Assembly: GCF_002198665.1 (NCBI RefSeq) | Contig: NZ_MWLM01000056.1 | Location: forward strand, 1 to 62,357 | Length of the DNA stretch: 62,357 nucleotides | DNA from: Novosphingobium sp. B 225 | GTDB lineage: Bacteria > Pseudomonadota > Alphaproteobacteria > Sphingomonadales > Sphingomonadaceae | Reading direction: 5' to 3' | Shown here: positions 47,317 through 56,389 of the stretch, piece after piece | Numbering within the stretch: the first letter of the stretch is position 1 | Layout: each line of letters begins with the position of its first letter | Made by a program: the position numbers and the translations under genes | Notes under the pieces: generated by a model | Seen by the model: only the letters and a program-made list of their open reading frames with translations | The model's database searches: none | What the model was told of the DNA's origin: nothing

Positions 47317-47336
47317 ATATAAAGACATCTTTATAT
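47317..47336. promoter_or_regulatory. SahR-type operator of ahcY
   Basis: ATATAAAG-ACAT-CTTTATAT, a perfect 8-base dyad around ACAT, 95 bases upstream of the ahcY start. It is one base off the AT-rich palindrome I recall for SahR, the ArsR-family regulator of the S-adenosylmethionine cycle in alphaproteobacteria. The regulator itself is not in the window. Confidence 0.65.
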
Positions 47337-47430
47337 TTGCCTCGTTTGGGGCAAGTGGGTAAGGGGCGGCACAGACCAGGTGCCGTCCTGACCCGTACGG
47401 GCGGTTCCTCCAGATTCAGGAGCTTCCCCG

Positions 47431-48834
47431 GTGACCACCGCCCAGACCGAACATGACTATGTGATCGCCGATATCGGCCTTGCCGACTATGGTCGCGCCG
47501 AAATCCGCATTGCCGAAACCGAAATGCCTGGGCTGATGGCGCTGCGTCAGGAATTCGGCACGTCACAGCCGCTCAAGGGCGCGCGGATCACCGGCAGCCT
47601 GCACATGACGATCCAGACCGCGGTGCTGATCGAAACCCTGACCGCGCTGGGCGCCGAAGTGCGCTGGGCCACCTGCAACATCTTCTCCACCCAGGACCAC
47701 GCCGCCGCCGCGATTGCCGCTGCGGGCATTCCGGTGTTCGCGGTGAAGGGCGAAAGCCTGGCCGAATACTGGGACTATGTCGGTTCGATCTTCGACTGGG
47801 GTGACCAGACCGCCAACATGATCCTCGACGATGGCGGCGATGCCACCATGTTCGCGCTGTGGGGCGCGCGGGTGGAAGCGGGCGAGGACCTGTTCGAACC
47901 CAGCAATGCCGAGGAAATCGAATTCGTCCGCGCGCTGAAGGCCTTTCTGAAGCGCAAGCCGGGCTACCTCACCATGTCAGTCGCCCACATCAAGGGTGTT
48001 TCGGAAGAAACCACCACCGGCGTCCATCGCCTTTACCAGATCGCCAAGGACGGTAAGTTGCCATTCCCCGCGATCAACGTGAATGACAGCGTCACCAAGT
48101 CTAAGTTCGACAACCTCTACGGTTGCAAGGAATCGCTGGTTGACGCGATCCGCCGCGCGACTGACGTGATGCTGGCCGGCAAGGTCGCCTGCGTTGCCGG
48201 GTTTGGCGACGTGGGCAAGGGCTCTGCCGCCTCGCTCCGCCAGGGCGGCGCGCGGGTGATGGTCACCGAAGTCGATCCGATCTGCGCGCTGCAGGCCGCC
48301 ATGGAAGGCTATGAAGTCGTCACCATGGAAGAAGCCGTGACCCGCTGTGACATCTTCGTCACCGCCACCGGCAACGAGGATGTGATCACTGCCGAACACA
48401 TGAAGGCGATGAAGCCGATGTCCATCGTCTGCAACATCGGCCACTTCGACAGCGAAATCCAGATTTCGGCGCTCGACAACTACAAGTGGACCGAGGTCAA
48501 GCCCGGCACCGATCTGGTCGAATTCCCGGACGGCAAGCAGATCATCATCCTCGCCAAGGGCCGCCTGGTGAATCTGGGCTGCGCGACGGGCCACCCCAGC
48601 TTCGTGATGAGCAGCAGCTTCACGAACCAGACCCTCGCGCAGATCGAACTGTTCACCAATCCGGCACAGTACAAGAACGAGGTCTATGTTCTGCCCAAGC
48701 ACCTCGACGAAAAGGTCGCGGCGCTGCATCTGGAAAAGCTGGGCGTGAAGCTGACCAAGCTGAGCAAGAAGCAGGCGGACTATATCGGCGTGTCCGAAAC
48801 CGGCCCGTTCAAGCCGGATCACTATCGCTATTGA
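47431..48834 (+). CDS. ahcY: Adenosylhomocysteinase
   Basis: Hydrolyses S-adenosylhomocysteine to adenosine and homocysteine, relieving product inhibition of methyltransferases. The protein is 467 aa. The NAD fold is [14 protein letters not shown]; other blocks are [40 protein letters not shown] and the C-terminal KPDHYRY. The start is GTG 47431 with CAGGAG upstream. Controlled by the dyad at 47317-47336 by inference. divL follows 60 bases later. Confidence 0.98.
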   Translation: MTTAQTEHDYVIADIGLADYGRAEIRIAETEMPGLMALRQEFGTSQPLKGARITGSLHMTIQTAVLIETLTALGAEVRWATCNIFSTQDHAAAAIAAAGIPVFAVKGESLAEYWDYVGSIFDWGDQTANMILDDGGDATMFALWGARVEAGEDLFEPSNAEEIEFVRALKAFLKRKPGYLTMSVAHIKGVSEETTTGVHRLYQIAKDGKLPFPAINVNDSVTKSKFDNLYGCKESLVDAIRRATDVMLAGKVACVAGFGDVGKGSAASLRQGGARVMVTEVDPICALQAAMEGYEVVTMEEAVTRCDIFVTATGNEDVITAEHMKAMKPMSIVCNIGHFDSEIQISALDNYKWTEVKPGTDLVEFPDGKQIIILAKGRLVNLGCATGHPSFVMSSSFTNQTLAQIELFTNPAQYKNEVYVLPKHLDEKVAALHLEKLGVKLTKLSKKQADYIGVSETGPFKPDHYRY

Positions 48835-48894
48835 TCGACAGCTTGTGCGTGCCGCCCGGTTGTATTCCGGGCCGCACGCGCATAGCTGGGAAGC

Positions 48895-51252
48895 ATGACT
48901 CTGACCCCCGCAGTGCTGTTGCTGGTCGGGCTGCTGCTGGCGGCCTGGACCGTGGCGGCCATCTGGGCCTGGCAGCGAGCCCGCCAGCGTGAGCGCAAGG
49001 CCGAATCCGGCCAGCGCCAGGCGCGGCGGCTGGCCAAGATGGTCGATGAAAGCCCGGCGCTGCCCTTGCTGGTCCGCGCCGATGGCAAGATCGAAGCCCC
49101 GCAGCGGCTGGCCAACTGGATCGGGCTGGAGCGGGTTCCCCAGTTCCTGACCGAACTTGACGGCGGCCGGATCGACGGCGGCGGGGGCGGGCTGACCCGC
49201 GAACAGCTGGAGGAATTGAGCGAGGCGGTGCGCCGCACGCAAAAGACCGCCGCACCGTTCCGCATGGTCGTCACCCCGCGCGGGTCAAAGCGCAGCCTGG
49301 CCTTGCGCGGGCATCTGGCCGATCCGGCGGTCTCACCGGGCGGGGCAGCTCTGGTCTGGGTATTCGACTTTTCTGACAGCGAAAGCGAACTGGTCCAGCT
49401 GCGCACCGAAGCCGCCCGGTCCCAGGCTGATTTCGCCGCACTGGTCGGCCTGATCGAAGCGGCGCCGATGCCGATGTGGTTCCGCGGCCCCGATGGCACG
49501 CTGCAACTGGTCAACAATGCCTATGTCCGCGCAGTCGGCGGCAAGGACGCGCGGCAGGTCGTGGCTGACGGCATCGAACTGGTCGAGAGCGTCGATGGCC
49601 TGACCGCGCAGCAAGTCGCCGCGCAGGCGCTGGGCAAGCATTTGCCGATCGAACGGATCGTGCCGGTGACAATTGACGGCGCCCGCCGCGCGCACCGCGT
49701 GTCTGATCTGCCCTTGGGTGAGGACGGCGTGGCCGGCTATGCCGTCGATATCGAGGATATGGAGGAACAGGCCCGCGCCTTCCGCGCCTTCCGCGATGCC
49801 CAGCGCGCGATGCTCGATCAGCTTTCCGCCGGGGTCGCGCAGTTCGATGCCAAGCGCCAGCTGACTTTCGCCAACCAGCCGTTCCAGCGGCTGTTCGCGT
49901 TGAAACCGGCGGTGATGCTTGATCCGCCGCAGTTCGAACGCCTGCTCGATCTGGCCCGTGATGCCGGGCGCGTGCCCGAAGCGCGGGATTTCCCGGCCTG
50001 GCGGCGCGAACGTGTGGCTTGGTTCCTGGCCAGCACGGCGCAGGAAGAGGCCTGGGTGCTGGCCGATGGTACGCACCTGCGGATCGTGGCCCAGCCGCTG
50101 CCCGATGGCGGAATGCTGCTGATTGCGGAGGACCGGACCGAGCAGTTGCGCCTGTCCGCCGTGCGCGACACTCTGCTGCGCACCCGCACCGCAACGTTCG
50201 ACAGTCTGTTCGAATCGGTCGCTGTGTTCGCTCCCGATGGCCGGTTGCAGCTCTGGAACCGGCGCTTTGCTGCCGATTGGGGGCTGGAAGAAAACTTGCT
50301 CGATTCGCACCCCAGGATCGAAACCCTCTTGGAACAGATCACTCGGCGACTGGCCAAGCCGGTCAAGGCCAAGGCGGTGGGCGATGTGGTCCGTGCGGCG
50401 ACGCTGGACCGCAAGCAGACAGGAGGACGGGCGCTGCTGGCTGATGGGCGCACGCTGGAATTCGCCGGGGTGCCGCTGCCCGATGGCAATGGGCTGCTGA
50501 CCGTGCTGGACATCACCGATTCGCAAAAGGCCGAGGAAGCACTGCGCGAACGCAATCTGGCACTGGAAGAAACCGACGCGATGAAAACGCGGTTCCTGGC
50601 CAACATGAGCTATGAATTCCGAACGCCGCTAACGTCCATTGGCGGCTTTGCCGAACTGCTCGAAGCCGGGCTGGGCGGTGATCTCAGTGAGAGTGGAAAG
50701 GAATATGTCGGGGCAATCCTCACCTCGGTCGAGCGGCTGGGCGAACAGATCGAAAGCGTGCTCGACCTGTCGCAAAGCGAAGCCGGGATGCTGCCGCTGG
50801 CACGCGAAGAGATTGACCTGCTGCCGTTCGTCACGAAACTGGTTGAGGATCGTGCTGGCAGGCTCAAGGAAGCTAGTTTGACACTTGATCTGCGCGGCGA
50901 CAAGGGCGTGGGCCGGATCACCGGCGATCGCCGTCGTCTGGCCCGCGCGCTGGGCCACGTGATTGACAATGCCATGGCCGCGACACCGTCCGGCGGGCGC
51001 ATTCTGGTTGAATTGACCGGGCGCAAGGGCAAAGCGCGGGTAGTTATTTCCGACAATGGCCCTGGCATGGACAAGGCCACACTCGCCCGTGCGCTCGATG
51101 GGCTCAAGCTCACTGCCGATGGCAAGGCGGTGGAACGCCGCCAGGGCCTTGGCTTGCCACTTGCCCGGCAATTGATCGAAGCCCACGGCGGCACGCTGAC
51201 GCTGCACAGCGAACCCGGCCAGGGCACGGCTGCGATCATCGATCTGCCGTGA
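48895..51252 (+). CDS. divL: DivL-type histidine-kinase-like cell-cycle regulator with Tyr in place of His
   Basis: 785 aa. One N-terminal membrane anchor (about 7-27), a coiled-coil linker, three PAS-like domains (around 180-290, 300-420 and 435-545), a DHp-like helix pair and a HATPase domain (from about 660, with DNAMAAT, SDNGPGMD and GLGLPLARQLIEAHGG). The H-box reads MSYEFRTPLTS: the phospho-acceptor His is Tyr573, as in Caulobacter DivL (Tyr550), which controls the CckA kinase upstream of CtrA. A true PAS kinase that lost its His is the alternative, but length, anchor and substitution favour DivL. Confidence 0.85.
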   Translation: MTLTPAVLLLVGLLLAAWTVAAIWAWQRARQRERKAESGQRQARRLAKMVDESPALPLLVRADGKIEAPQRLANWIGLERVPQFLTELDGGRIDGGGGGLTREQLEELSEAVRRTQKTAAPFRMVVTPRGSKRSLALRGHLADPAVSPGGAALVWVFDFSDSESELVQLRTEAARSQADFAALVGLIEAAPMPMWFRGPDGTLQLVNNAYVRAVGGKDARQVVADGIELVESVDGLTAQQVAAQALGKHLPIERIVPVTIDGARRAHRVSDLPLGEDGVAGYAVDIEDMEEQARAFRAFRDAQRAMLDQLSAGVAQFDAKRQLTFANQPFQRLFALKPAVMLDPPQFERLLDLARDAGRVPEARDFPAWRRERVAWFLASTAQEEAWVLADGTHLRIVAQPLPDGGMLLIAEDRTEQLRLSAVRDTLLRTRTATFDSLFESVAVFAPDGRLQLWNRRFAADWGLEENLLDSHPRIETLLEQITRRLAKPVKAKAVGDVVRAATLDRKQTGGRALLADGRTLEFAGVPLPDGNGLLTVLDITDSQKAEEALRERNLALEETDAMKTRFLANMSYEFRTPLTSIGGFAELLEAGLGGDLSESGKEYVGAILTSVERLGEQIESVLDLSQSEAGMLPLAREEIDLLPFVTKLVEDRAGRLKEASLTLDLRGDKGVGRITGDRRRLARALGHVIDNAMAATPSGGRILVELTGRKGKARVVISDNGPGMDKATLARALDGLKLTADGKAVERRQGLGLPLARQLIEAHGGTLTLHSEPGQGTAAIIDLP

Positions 51253-51701
51253 AGCGGATCGCGCTGCCCGATCTGGACGCGATGGTCGCCTTTGGCGAGT
51301 GCATCGCCGCCGCGCTGCGTCCGGGCGATGTGGTTGCCATGTCAGGCGGGTTGGGTGCGGGCAAAACCACCCTGGCCCGTGCGATCATCGCCGCGCTGGG
51401 GCATCAGGGCGAAGTGCCAAGCCCAAGTTTTGCGATCATCGAAACCTATGATCCTCCCGCTGTTCGCCTGCCGCTGGTCCATGCCGATTTTTATCGGCTG
51501 GAACGGGCGCAAGAGATGGAAGAGCTGGGGCTGGATGACTATCGCGAAGGTGCGGCACTGCTGGCCGAATGGCCCGAACACGCGGGCGGCTTTGTCCACG
51601 AACCGGGCTGTCTTTCGATTTGTTTGGAAACTGCGGAAACGGGCCGGATGGCCATTGTCGAACCGGGCCCCGATTGGCTAGGGCGCGAGCCATGGAACTG
51701 A
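51249..51701 (+). CDS. tsaE: tRNA threonylcarbamoyladenosine biosynthesis ATPase TsaE
   Basis: 150-aa ATPase needed with TsaB/TsaD for the t6A modification. P-loop GGLGAGKTTLARAI (about 33-46), switch-like SPSFAIIETY and the Asp/Tyr block HADFYRL, and LLAEWPE near the end. The start is GTG 51249, overlapping the divL stop by 4 bases (GTGA), and its 3' end overlaps amgK by 10 bases. Confidence 0.93.
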   Translation: MKRIALPDLDAMVAFGECIAAALRPGDVVAMSGGLGAGKTTLARAIIAALGHQGEVPSPSFAIIETYDPPAVRLPLVHADFYRLERAQEMEELGLDDYREGAALLAEWPEHAGGFVHEPGCLSICLETAETGRMAIVEPGPDWLGREPWN

Positions 51702-52678
51702 ATTTGCCAGCCGGCCTCGACGCTTTTCTTGCCACTGCCGGGTGGGAGGACGCCGCGGTCGAACCGTTGGCCGGGGACGCTTCGTTTCGCCGCTATTTTC
51801 GTCTGCGCCGGGATAGTGGCAAAACCGCGATGCTGATGGATGCCCCGCCGCCGGAAGAGGATCCCTTGCCCTTCCTGCGTGCCGCGAAGTGGCTTGATGC
51901 CAACGGGATGCGCGCCCCGCGCGTGCTGGCCGAAGATGCGCAGCGCGGGCTGGTGCTGTTGGAGGATTTTGGCGAATCGCGGATGCGCGAATACGTCGAT
52001 GCCTGGCCAGGGGATGAGCGAGAGATCTATACCGCCGCGATTGATGCTTTGATCGACCTCCACCGCTTGCCGCCAGGACCGTTCGTTGACTATGGCATGC
52101 AGGAATACCAGCGCGAGGCGAAGCTGTTTGTCGACTGGTATTGTCCGGCGAAAAACCTCTATATCGATGGGCCGGGCTATGCTGCGGCCTGGGAACAAGT
52201 GCTCGCACCGATGCTGCCTCGCCAGCGCCCAGGCGTGACGGTGCTGCGCGACTACCATGCAGAGAATATCATGCTGCTTGGGTCGCTGCGCGAACAGGGC
52301 CTGCTCGATTTTCAGGACGCGCTGATTGGCCATCCGGCTTATGATCTCGTTTCCTTGCTGCAAGATGCGCGGCGCGATGTCACTCCGCAGCTTGAGGCGG
52401 AAATGTTCGATTACTACGTCTCGAAAGTGGGTGCTGGAGAGGACTTTTTGGCCGATTACGCCCGGCTGGGTGCGCAGCGCAACGCCAAGATCATCGGCAT
52501 ATTTGTGCGGCTGTGGAAGCGTGACGGCAAGCCCAAGTACCTCTCCTACATTCCGCGCGTTTGGGAAGCGATGGAGCGCGATCTTACCCACCCGGCCTTG
52601 GAGCCGGTGGCACGGTGGTTTGATGCGAATATTCCTGCCGAACTGCGCGCAGCCCAAGGCGGCATGTTGGGCGAATGA
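51692..52678 (+). CDS. amgK: Anomeric MurNAc/GlcNAc kinase AmgK
   Basis: 328-aa APH-fold kinase. N-lobe: GDASFRRYFRLRR with a downstream LLEDFG hinge. The catalytic loop is LRDYHAENIML and the metal Asp is in LLDFQDALIGHPAYDLVSLLQDARRD. Together with the adjacent nucleotidyltransferase this matches AmgK/MurU, which rebuild UDP-MurNAc from recycled peptidoglycan sugars and confer intrinsic fosfomycin resistance in Pseudomonas and Caulobacter relatives. ATG 51692 overlaps the tsaE end; its stop overlaps murU (ATGA). Confidence 0.87.
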   Translation: MELNLPAGLDAFLATAGWEDAAVEPLAGDASFRRYFRLRRDSGKTAMLMDAPPPEEDPLPFLRAAKWLDANGMRAPRVLAEDAQRGLVLLEDFGESRMREYVDAWPGDEREIYTAAIDALIDLHRLPPGPFVDYGMQEYQREAKLFVDWYCPAKNLYIDGPGYAAAWEQVLAPMLPRQRPGVTVLRDYHAENIMLLGSLREQGLLDFQDALIGHPAYDLVSLLQDARRDVTPQLEAEMFDYYVSKVGAGEDFLADYARLGAQRNAKIIGIFVRLWKRDGKPKYLSYIPRVWEAMERDLTHPALEPVARWFDANIPAELRAAQGGMLGE

Positions 52679-53403
52679 ACGAATTGGCCGTCATGCCCGG
52701 TACCGCCATGATCATGGCCGCCGGAAAGGGCACGCGGATGATGCCGCTGACCGCTGACCGGCCCAAACCATTGGTCAGGGTCGCTGGCACCACTTTGCTT
52801 GATCACGTGCTCGATTTGTTGCGTGATGCAGGGGTGGGGCGGATCGTGGTCAACGTCCATTACTTCGCCGATCAGATCGAAACCCATCTGGCCCGCCACG
52901 CCGCTGACTTTGATGTCCGCATATCGGATGAGCGCAACTTGCTGCGCGATACCGGTGGCGGGCTGGTGCAGGCGCTGCCGCTGATCGCGGACGATCCGTT
53001 TTTCTGCATCAATGCCGACAATTGGTTCGCCGATACCCAGGAGCACGCGCTGCACCGCATGGCGGCGATGTGGGACGCGGAGCGGATGGACGTGCTGATG
53101 CTGGTCGTCCCGTTTGAACGTGCCGGCAATACGCAGGGGCAGGGCGATTTTGACATCGACGATGCGGGCCGCCTCTCCCGCGATGGGCCAAAGCGGGCGC
53201 GACCCCATGTCTGGACCGGGATTCAGCTGCTGGCCAAGCACGTGGTCACCGATCCGCCGTCGGACGTGTTTTCAACTAACCTGTTCTGGGACCGCGCGAT
53301 CGCGCAGGGGCGCTGCTACGGGCTGATCCACGATGGCGATTGGTTCGATGTCGGCTATCCCGAAGCGATCGGCCTGACCGAGGCGGCACTGGGTCTTGGC
53401 TGA
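52675..53403 (+). CDS. murU: MurNAc-1-phosphate uridylyltransferase MurU
   Basis: 242-aa nucleotidyltransferase. It starts with the pyrophosphorylase signature AAGKGTRMMPLTADRPKPL, continues NVHYFADQIETHLA and ISDERNLLRDTGGGL, and carries metal Asp in NADNWF. Uses UTP to activate MurNAc-1-phosphate in cell-wall recycling. ATG 52675 overlaps the amgK stop; its end overlaps the addB TTG by 8 bases. Glucose-1-phosphate uridylyltransferase is the alternative by family, excluded mainly by context. Confidence 0.88.
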   Translation: MNELAVMPGTAMIMAAGKGTRMMPLTADRPKPLVRVAGTTLLDHVLDLLRDAGVGRIVVNVHYFADQIETHLARHAADFDVRISDERNLLRDTGGGLVQALPLIADDPFFCINADNWFADTQEHALHRMAAMWDAERMDVLMLVVPFERAGNTQGQGDFDIDDAGRLSRDGPKRARPHVWTGIQLLAKHVVTDPPSDVFSTNLFWDRAIAQGRCYGLIHDGDWFDVGYPEAIGLTEAALGLG

Positions 53404-56389
53404 GCGGCCGGGCCCCAACGTCTATTCGATCGCTGCGCACCGCGGCTTTGCTGATGCGCTGGTTGCGGGGCTGATCCCGCGTTACGCCGAACCGGACCTG
53501 GGCCTCGCCCGCCTGACCTTGCTGCTCCCCAGCCGCCGCGCCGAACGGATCGTAACCGAGGCGTTCGTGCGCCTTTCGGGCGGGGGCATGTTGCTGCCGC
53601 GTATGGCTATGGTCGGCGATCTTGACCTGGATGAGACGCTGGGGCCGCTGCTCGACCCGCTGGGGGCGGGCAGTGAAGTGCGGTTGGCTGCGGATCCCAC
53701 CCGGCGCTGGCTGCGGCTGGCTGAATTGCTGCGCGAGGAAATGGGTGAGAAAGCCCCCAAGGCCCCCGGCCTGCTGCGGCTGGCGCAAGAACTGGGGCGG
53801 ACGATGGACCGGTTGACGGTCGAAGGGCTCGACCTGGCTGATCTGCTGCAAGACCGGGTGGCCGGGATCGTTGGCGATCTGGCCGATCACTGGCGCGAAT
53901 CGACTGTGCTGTTCGCGCGGGTACAAGCGCGCTGGGCGGCAGAGCTGGAGGCGCGCGGTGAGGTTGATCCGCCCGAGCGTCGCAACCGCCTGTTTGAACG
54001 CGCGGCGAATCGCTGGCAGGCCGAACCGCCGCCGCACTCGATTGTCGCCGCCGGGGTGACCAGCGCCTCGCCGTCGCTGGCCCGACTGCTCAAGGTCGTG
54101 GCGGAGCTGCCGCGCGGAGCGGTGATCCTGCCTGACCTGGATCTTGAACTGGAAGGCGATGTCTGGGCCGCGCTGGGCACGGCGGGCGCTCCGCAAGGAC
54201 CGGACGATCCGCCCTTCGCCGCCGATGATGCGGTGACGCACCCGCAGTACCACCTGAAACTGCTGCTCAACCGGATGGGCATCAGCCGCGCCGAAGTGCA
54301 GCCGTGGCACCGCGCGGGGCTGGCGGCAGCCCGGCCAGAGCGCAGCCGCGCGATCTCCAACCTGTTCCTGCCCCCGCAAGCCAGCGCGCGCTGGGTTGAT
54401 CTGCCAGCGGCAGAGCGGCGCCTGTCAGGCGTGCGGTTGATGCAGAGCGCCCACCCCGGCGAGGAAGCGCAGGCCGTGGCGGTGCTGGTCCGCAAGGCGC
54501 TGGAACAGAGCGAGCGCCGGGTCGCCGTGGTCACCCCCGATCGTGGTCTGGCCGGGCGGATCGTGGCGCACCTGCGGCGCTGGGGGATCGAGGCGGACGA
54601 TTCGGCCGGGCGGCCGCTGCCGCAGACCACGGCCGGGCGCGTGCTGCTGCTGCTGGCGGAAGTGGTGGCACAGGCCGCCGCGCCGGTGCCGCTGCTGGCC
54701 CTGCTGCAACACCCGCTGGTCAAGGCGGGCGAAGACCGTGCGGCCTGGCTGGAGGCGAGCCGCGCGCTCGACCTCGCCTTGCGCGGACCGCGCCCGGCAC
54801 CGGGGCTGCCGCCGTTGCGCGCGGCGATCGACAAGCTTGCCAAGCGCACCAATGGCGAGGCGATCCGGGCGTGGTGGGACGAGGTGGAAGCCGTGTTGGT
54901 CCCGCTGCTCGACTGGCCCGAAGCCATGCCGCTGGCCGATGCACTTGAACGGCTGACCACTGCGGCCGAGGCGCTGTGCGGCGTGGCGCTGTGGGGCAAC
55001 GCCGATGGCCGCGCGCTTGCGGCGCTGATTGAGGACTTACGCGGCGGGGCGGCAGAGATTGGCACTGTGCTCGCGCCCGCCGATCTGCCGACGGTGCTGC
55101 GCGATGCGCTTGACCAGGTCGCCGTGCGCCCACCGTGGGGCGGGCACCCGCGCGTGGCGATCTACGGCTTGCTCGAAGCGCGGATGAGCCGCGCGGATCT
55201 GGTAGTGTGCTGCGGGCTGACCGAAGGCGTCTGGCCTGCCAGCCCCAGCCCGGAACCCTTGCTGCCTCCCGCCGTGCTGCGCGCGCTGGGCGTGCCAGGG
55301 GCGGAATTCCGCATCGGCCTGTCGGCACATGACCTTGCAGGAGCGCTTGGCGCACCTGAAGTGGTGCTGAGCTGGGCCCAGCGCGATGAGGGCGCGCCAG
55401 TGATCCCCAGCCGCTTCGTGCTGCGGGTGGAAGCGATGCTGGGCGAGCTCGCGGCTGCGCACCGCGAGCTCGAGGCGGTGGAATTGGCCCGCCAGATCGA
55501 CCTTGGTCCGCGCGCTAATCCGGCCCAGCGCCCTGCGCCGAGCCCCACGCTGGAACAGCGCGACGTGCCGCTGGCGGTCACTGCAATCGACCGGCTGCTG
55601 GGCGATCCGTATCAGTTCTATGCCCAGGCGATCCTGCGCTTGCGTGTGCTCGATGCGCTTGATGCCGAACCGACCGCCGCGTGGAAGGGCACTGTGGTCC
55701 ATGATGTGCTGCACCGCTGGAGCGAGGCAGGCGGTCGCGCTGGTGAGCTGCTAGCACTGGCCAGCGAAGCCTTGGCCGAGATGCGGGCACACCCGTTGGT
55801 CCGCAGTCTTTGGTGGCCCCGTTTGTCCAAAGGACTAGAGTGGGTTGACGACGAAATTGCGCGGCTCAAGGCGGATGGGCGCGAAATACTTAAAACGGAA
55901 GTGAAAGGCGAAATGTCCTTCCGCGGAGTCAAGGTCCACGGCCGCGCGGACCGGATTGACCGGCTGGCTGATGGCAGCCTGGCGGTGGTAGATTACAAGA
56001 CCGGAGCCCCGCCCAGCCGCAAGCGGGTGGCCGATGGCTATGCGCTCCAATTGGGGGTCATCGGCCTGATCGCGGCGGCGGGCGGTTTTCCCGGCGTGGC
56101 GGGTGATCCGGCGTGGTTCGAGTATTGGTCACTGGCCAAGCGCCCGCGCAGCGAGGACAAGGCGGCGTTCGGATACGTGTTCGAACCCTTCAAGACCGAC
56201 CGTGCGCAAGGGCTGGAGCGTGAAGAGTTCCTTGACCAGTCCGCTGCCGATCTGGGCCGCGCGATCGATCTGTTCATCAAGGGCGCCGCGCCGTTCGAAG
56301 CGAGTCTGCAACCCGATCTCTACGGCTACAACGATTATGACCAGCTGATGCGGTTGGACGAATGGCAAGCGCGCGGGGGCGGAGCATGA
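53396..56389 (+). CDS. addB: Double-strand break repair protein AddB
   Basis: 997-aa non-helicase partner of AddA in the AddAB helicase-nuclease that processes DNA ends for RecA. The N-terminal half is a degenerate helicase fold (LLLPSRRAERIVTEAFVRLS). The C-terminal RecB-like PD-(D/E)XK nuclease has TEVKGEM near 845 and VDYKTGAPPSRKRVADGYALQLGV (about 865-888, Asp and Lys catalytic). The start is TTG 53396, inside the end of murU. Coupled to addA by ATGA. Confidence 0.92.
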   Translation: MAERPGPNVYSIAAHRGFADALVAGLIPRYAEPDLGLARLTLLLPSRRAERIVTEAFVRLSGGGMLLPRMAMVGDLDLDETLGPLLDPLGAGSEVRLAADPTRRWLRLAELLREEMGEKAPKAPGLLRLAQELGRTMDRLTVEGLDLADLLQDRVAGIVGDLADHWRESTVLFARVQARWAAELEARGEVDPPERRNRLFERAANRWQAEPPPHSIVAAGVTSASPSLARLLKVVAELPRGAVILPDLDLELEGDVWAALGTAGAPQGPDDPPFAADDAVTHPQYHLKLLLNRMGISRAEVQPWHRAGLAAARPERSRAISNLFLPPQASARWVDLPAAERRLSGVRLMQSAHPGEEAQAVAVLVRKALEQSERRVAVVTPDRGLAGRIVAHLRRWGIEADDSAGRPLPQTTAGRVLLLLAEVVAQAAAPVPLLALLQHPLVKAGEDRAAWLEASRALDLALRGPRPAPGLPPLRAAIDKLAKRTNGEAIRAWWDEVEAVLVPLLDWPEAMPLADALERLTTAAEALCGVALWGNADGRALAALIEDLRGGAAEIGTVLAPADLPTVLRDALDQVAVRPPWGGHPRVAIYGLLEARMSRADLVVCCGLTEGVWPASPSPEPLLPPAVLRALGVPGAEFRIGLSAHDLAGALGAPEVVLSWAQRDEGAPVIPSRFVLRVEAMLGELAAAHRELEAVELARQIDLGPRANPAQRPAPSPTLEQRDVPLAVTAIDRLLGDPYQFYAQAILRLRVLDALDAEPTAAWKGTVVHDVLHRWSEAGGRAGELLALASEALAEMRAHPLVRSLWWPRLSKGLEWVDDEIARLKADGREILKTEVKGEMSFRGVKVHGRADRIDRLADGSLAVVDYKTGAPPSRKRVADGYALQLGVIGLIAAAGGFPGVAGDPAWFEYWSLAKRPRSEDKAAFGYVFEPFKTDRAQGLEREEFLDQSAADLGRAIDLFIKGAAPFEASLQPDLYGYNDYDQLMRLDEWQARGGGA

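Noticed and set aside
47314..47430. SAH or SAM riboswitch in the ahcY leader
   Set aside because: No conserved riboswitch core recognised by eye; the AT-rich dyad better fits a protein operator.
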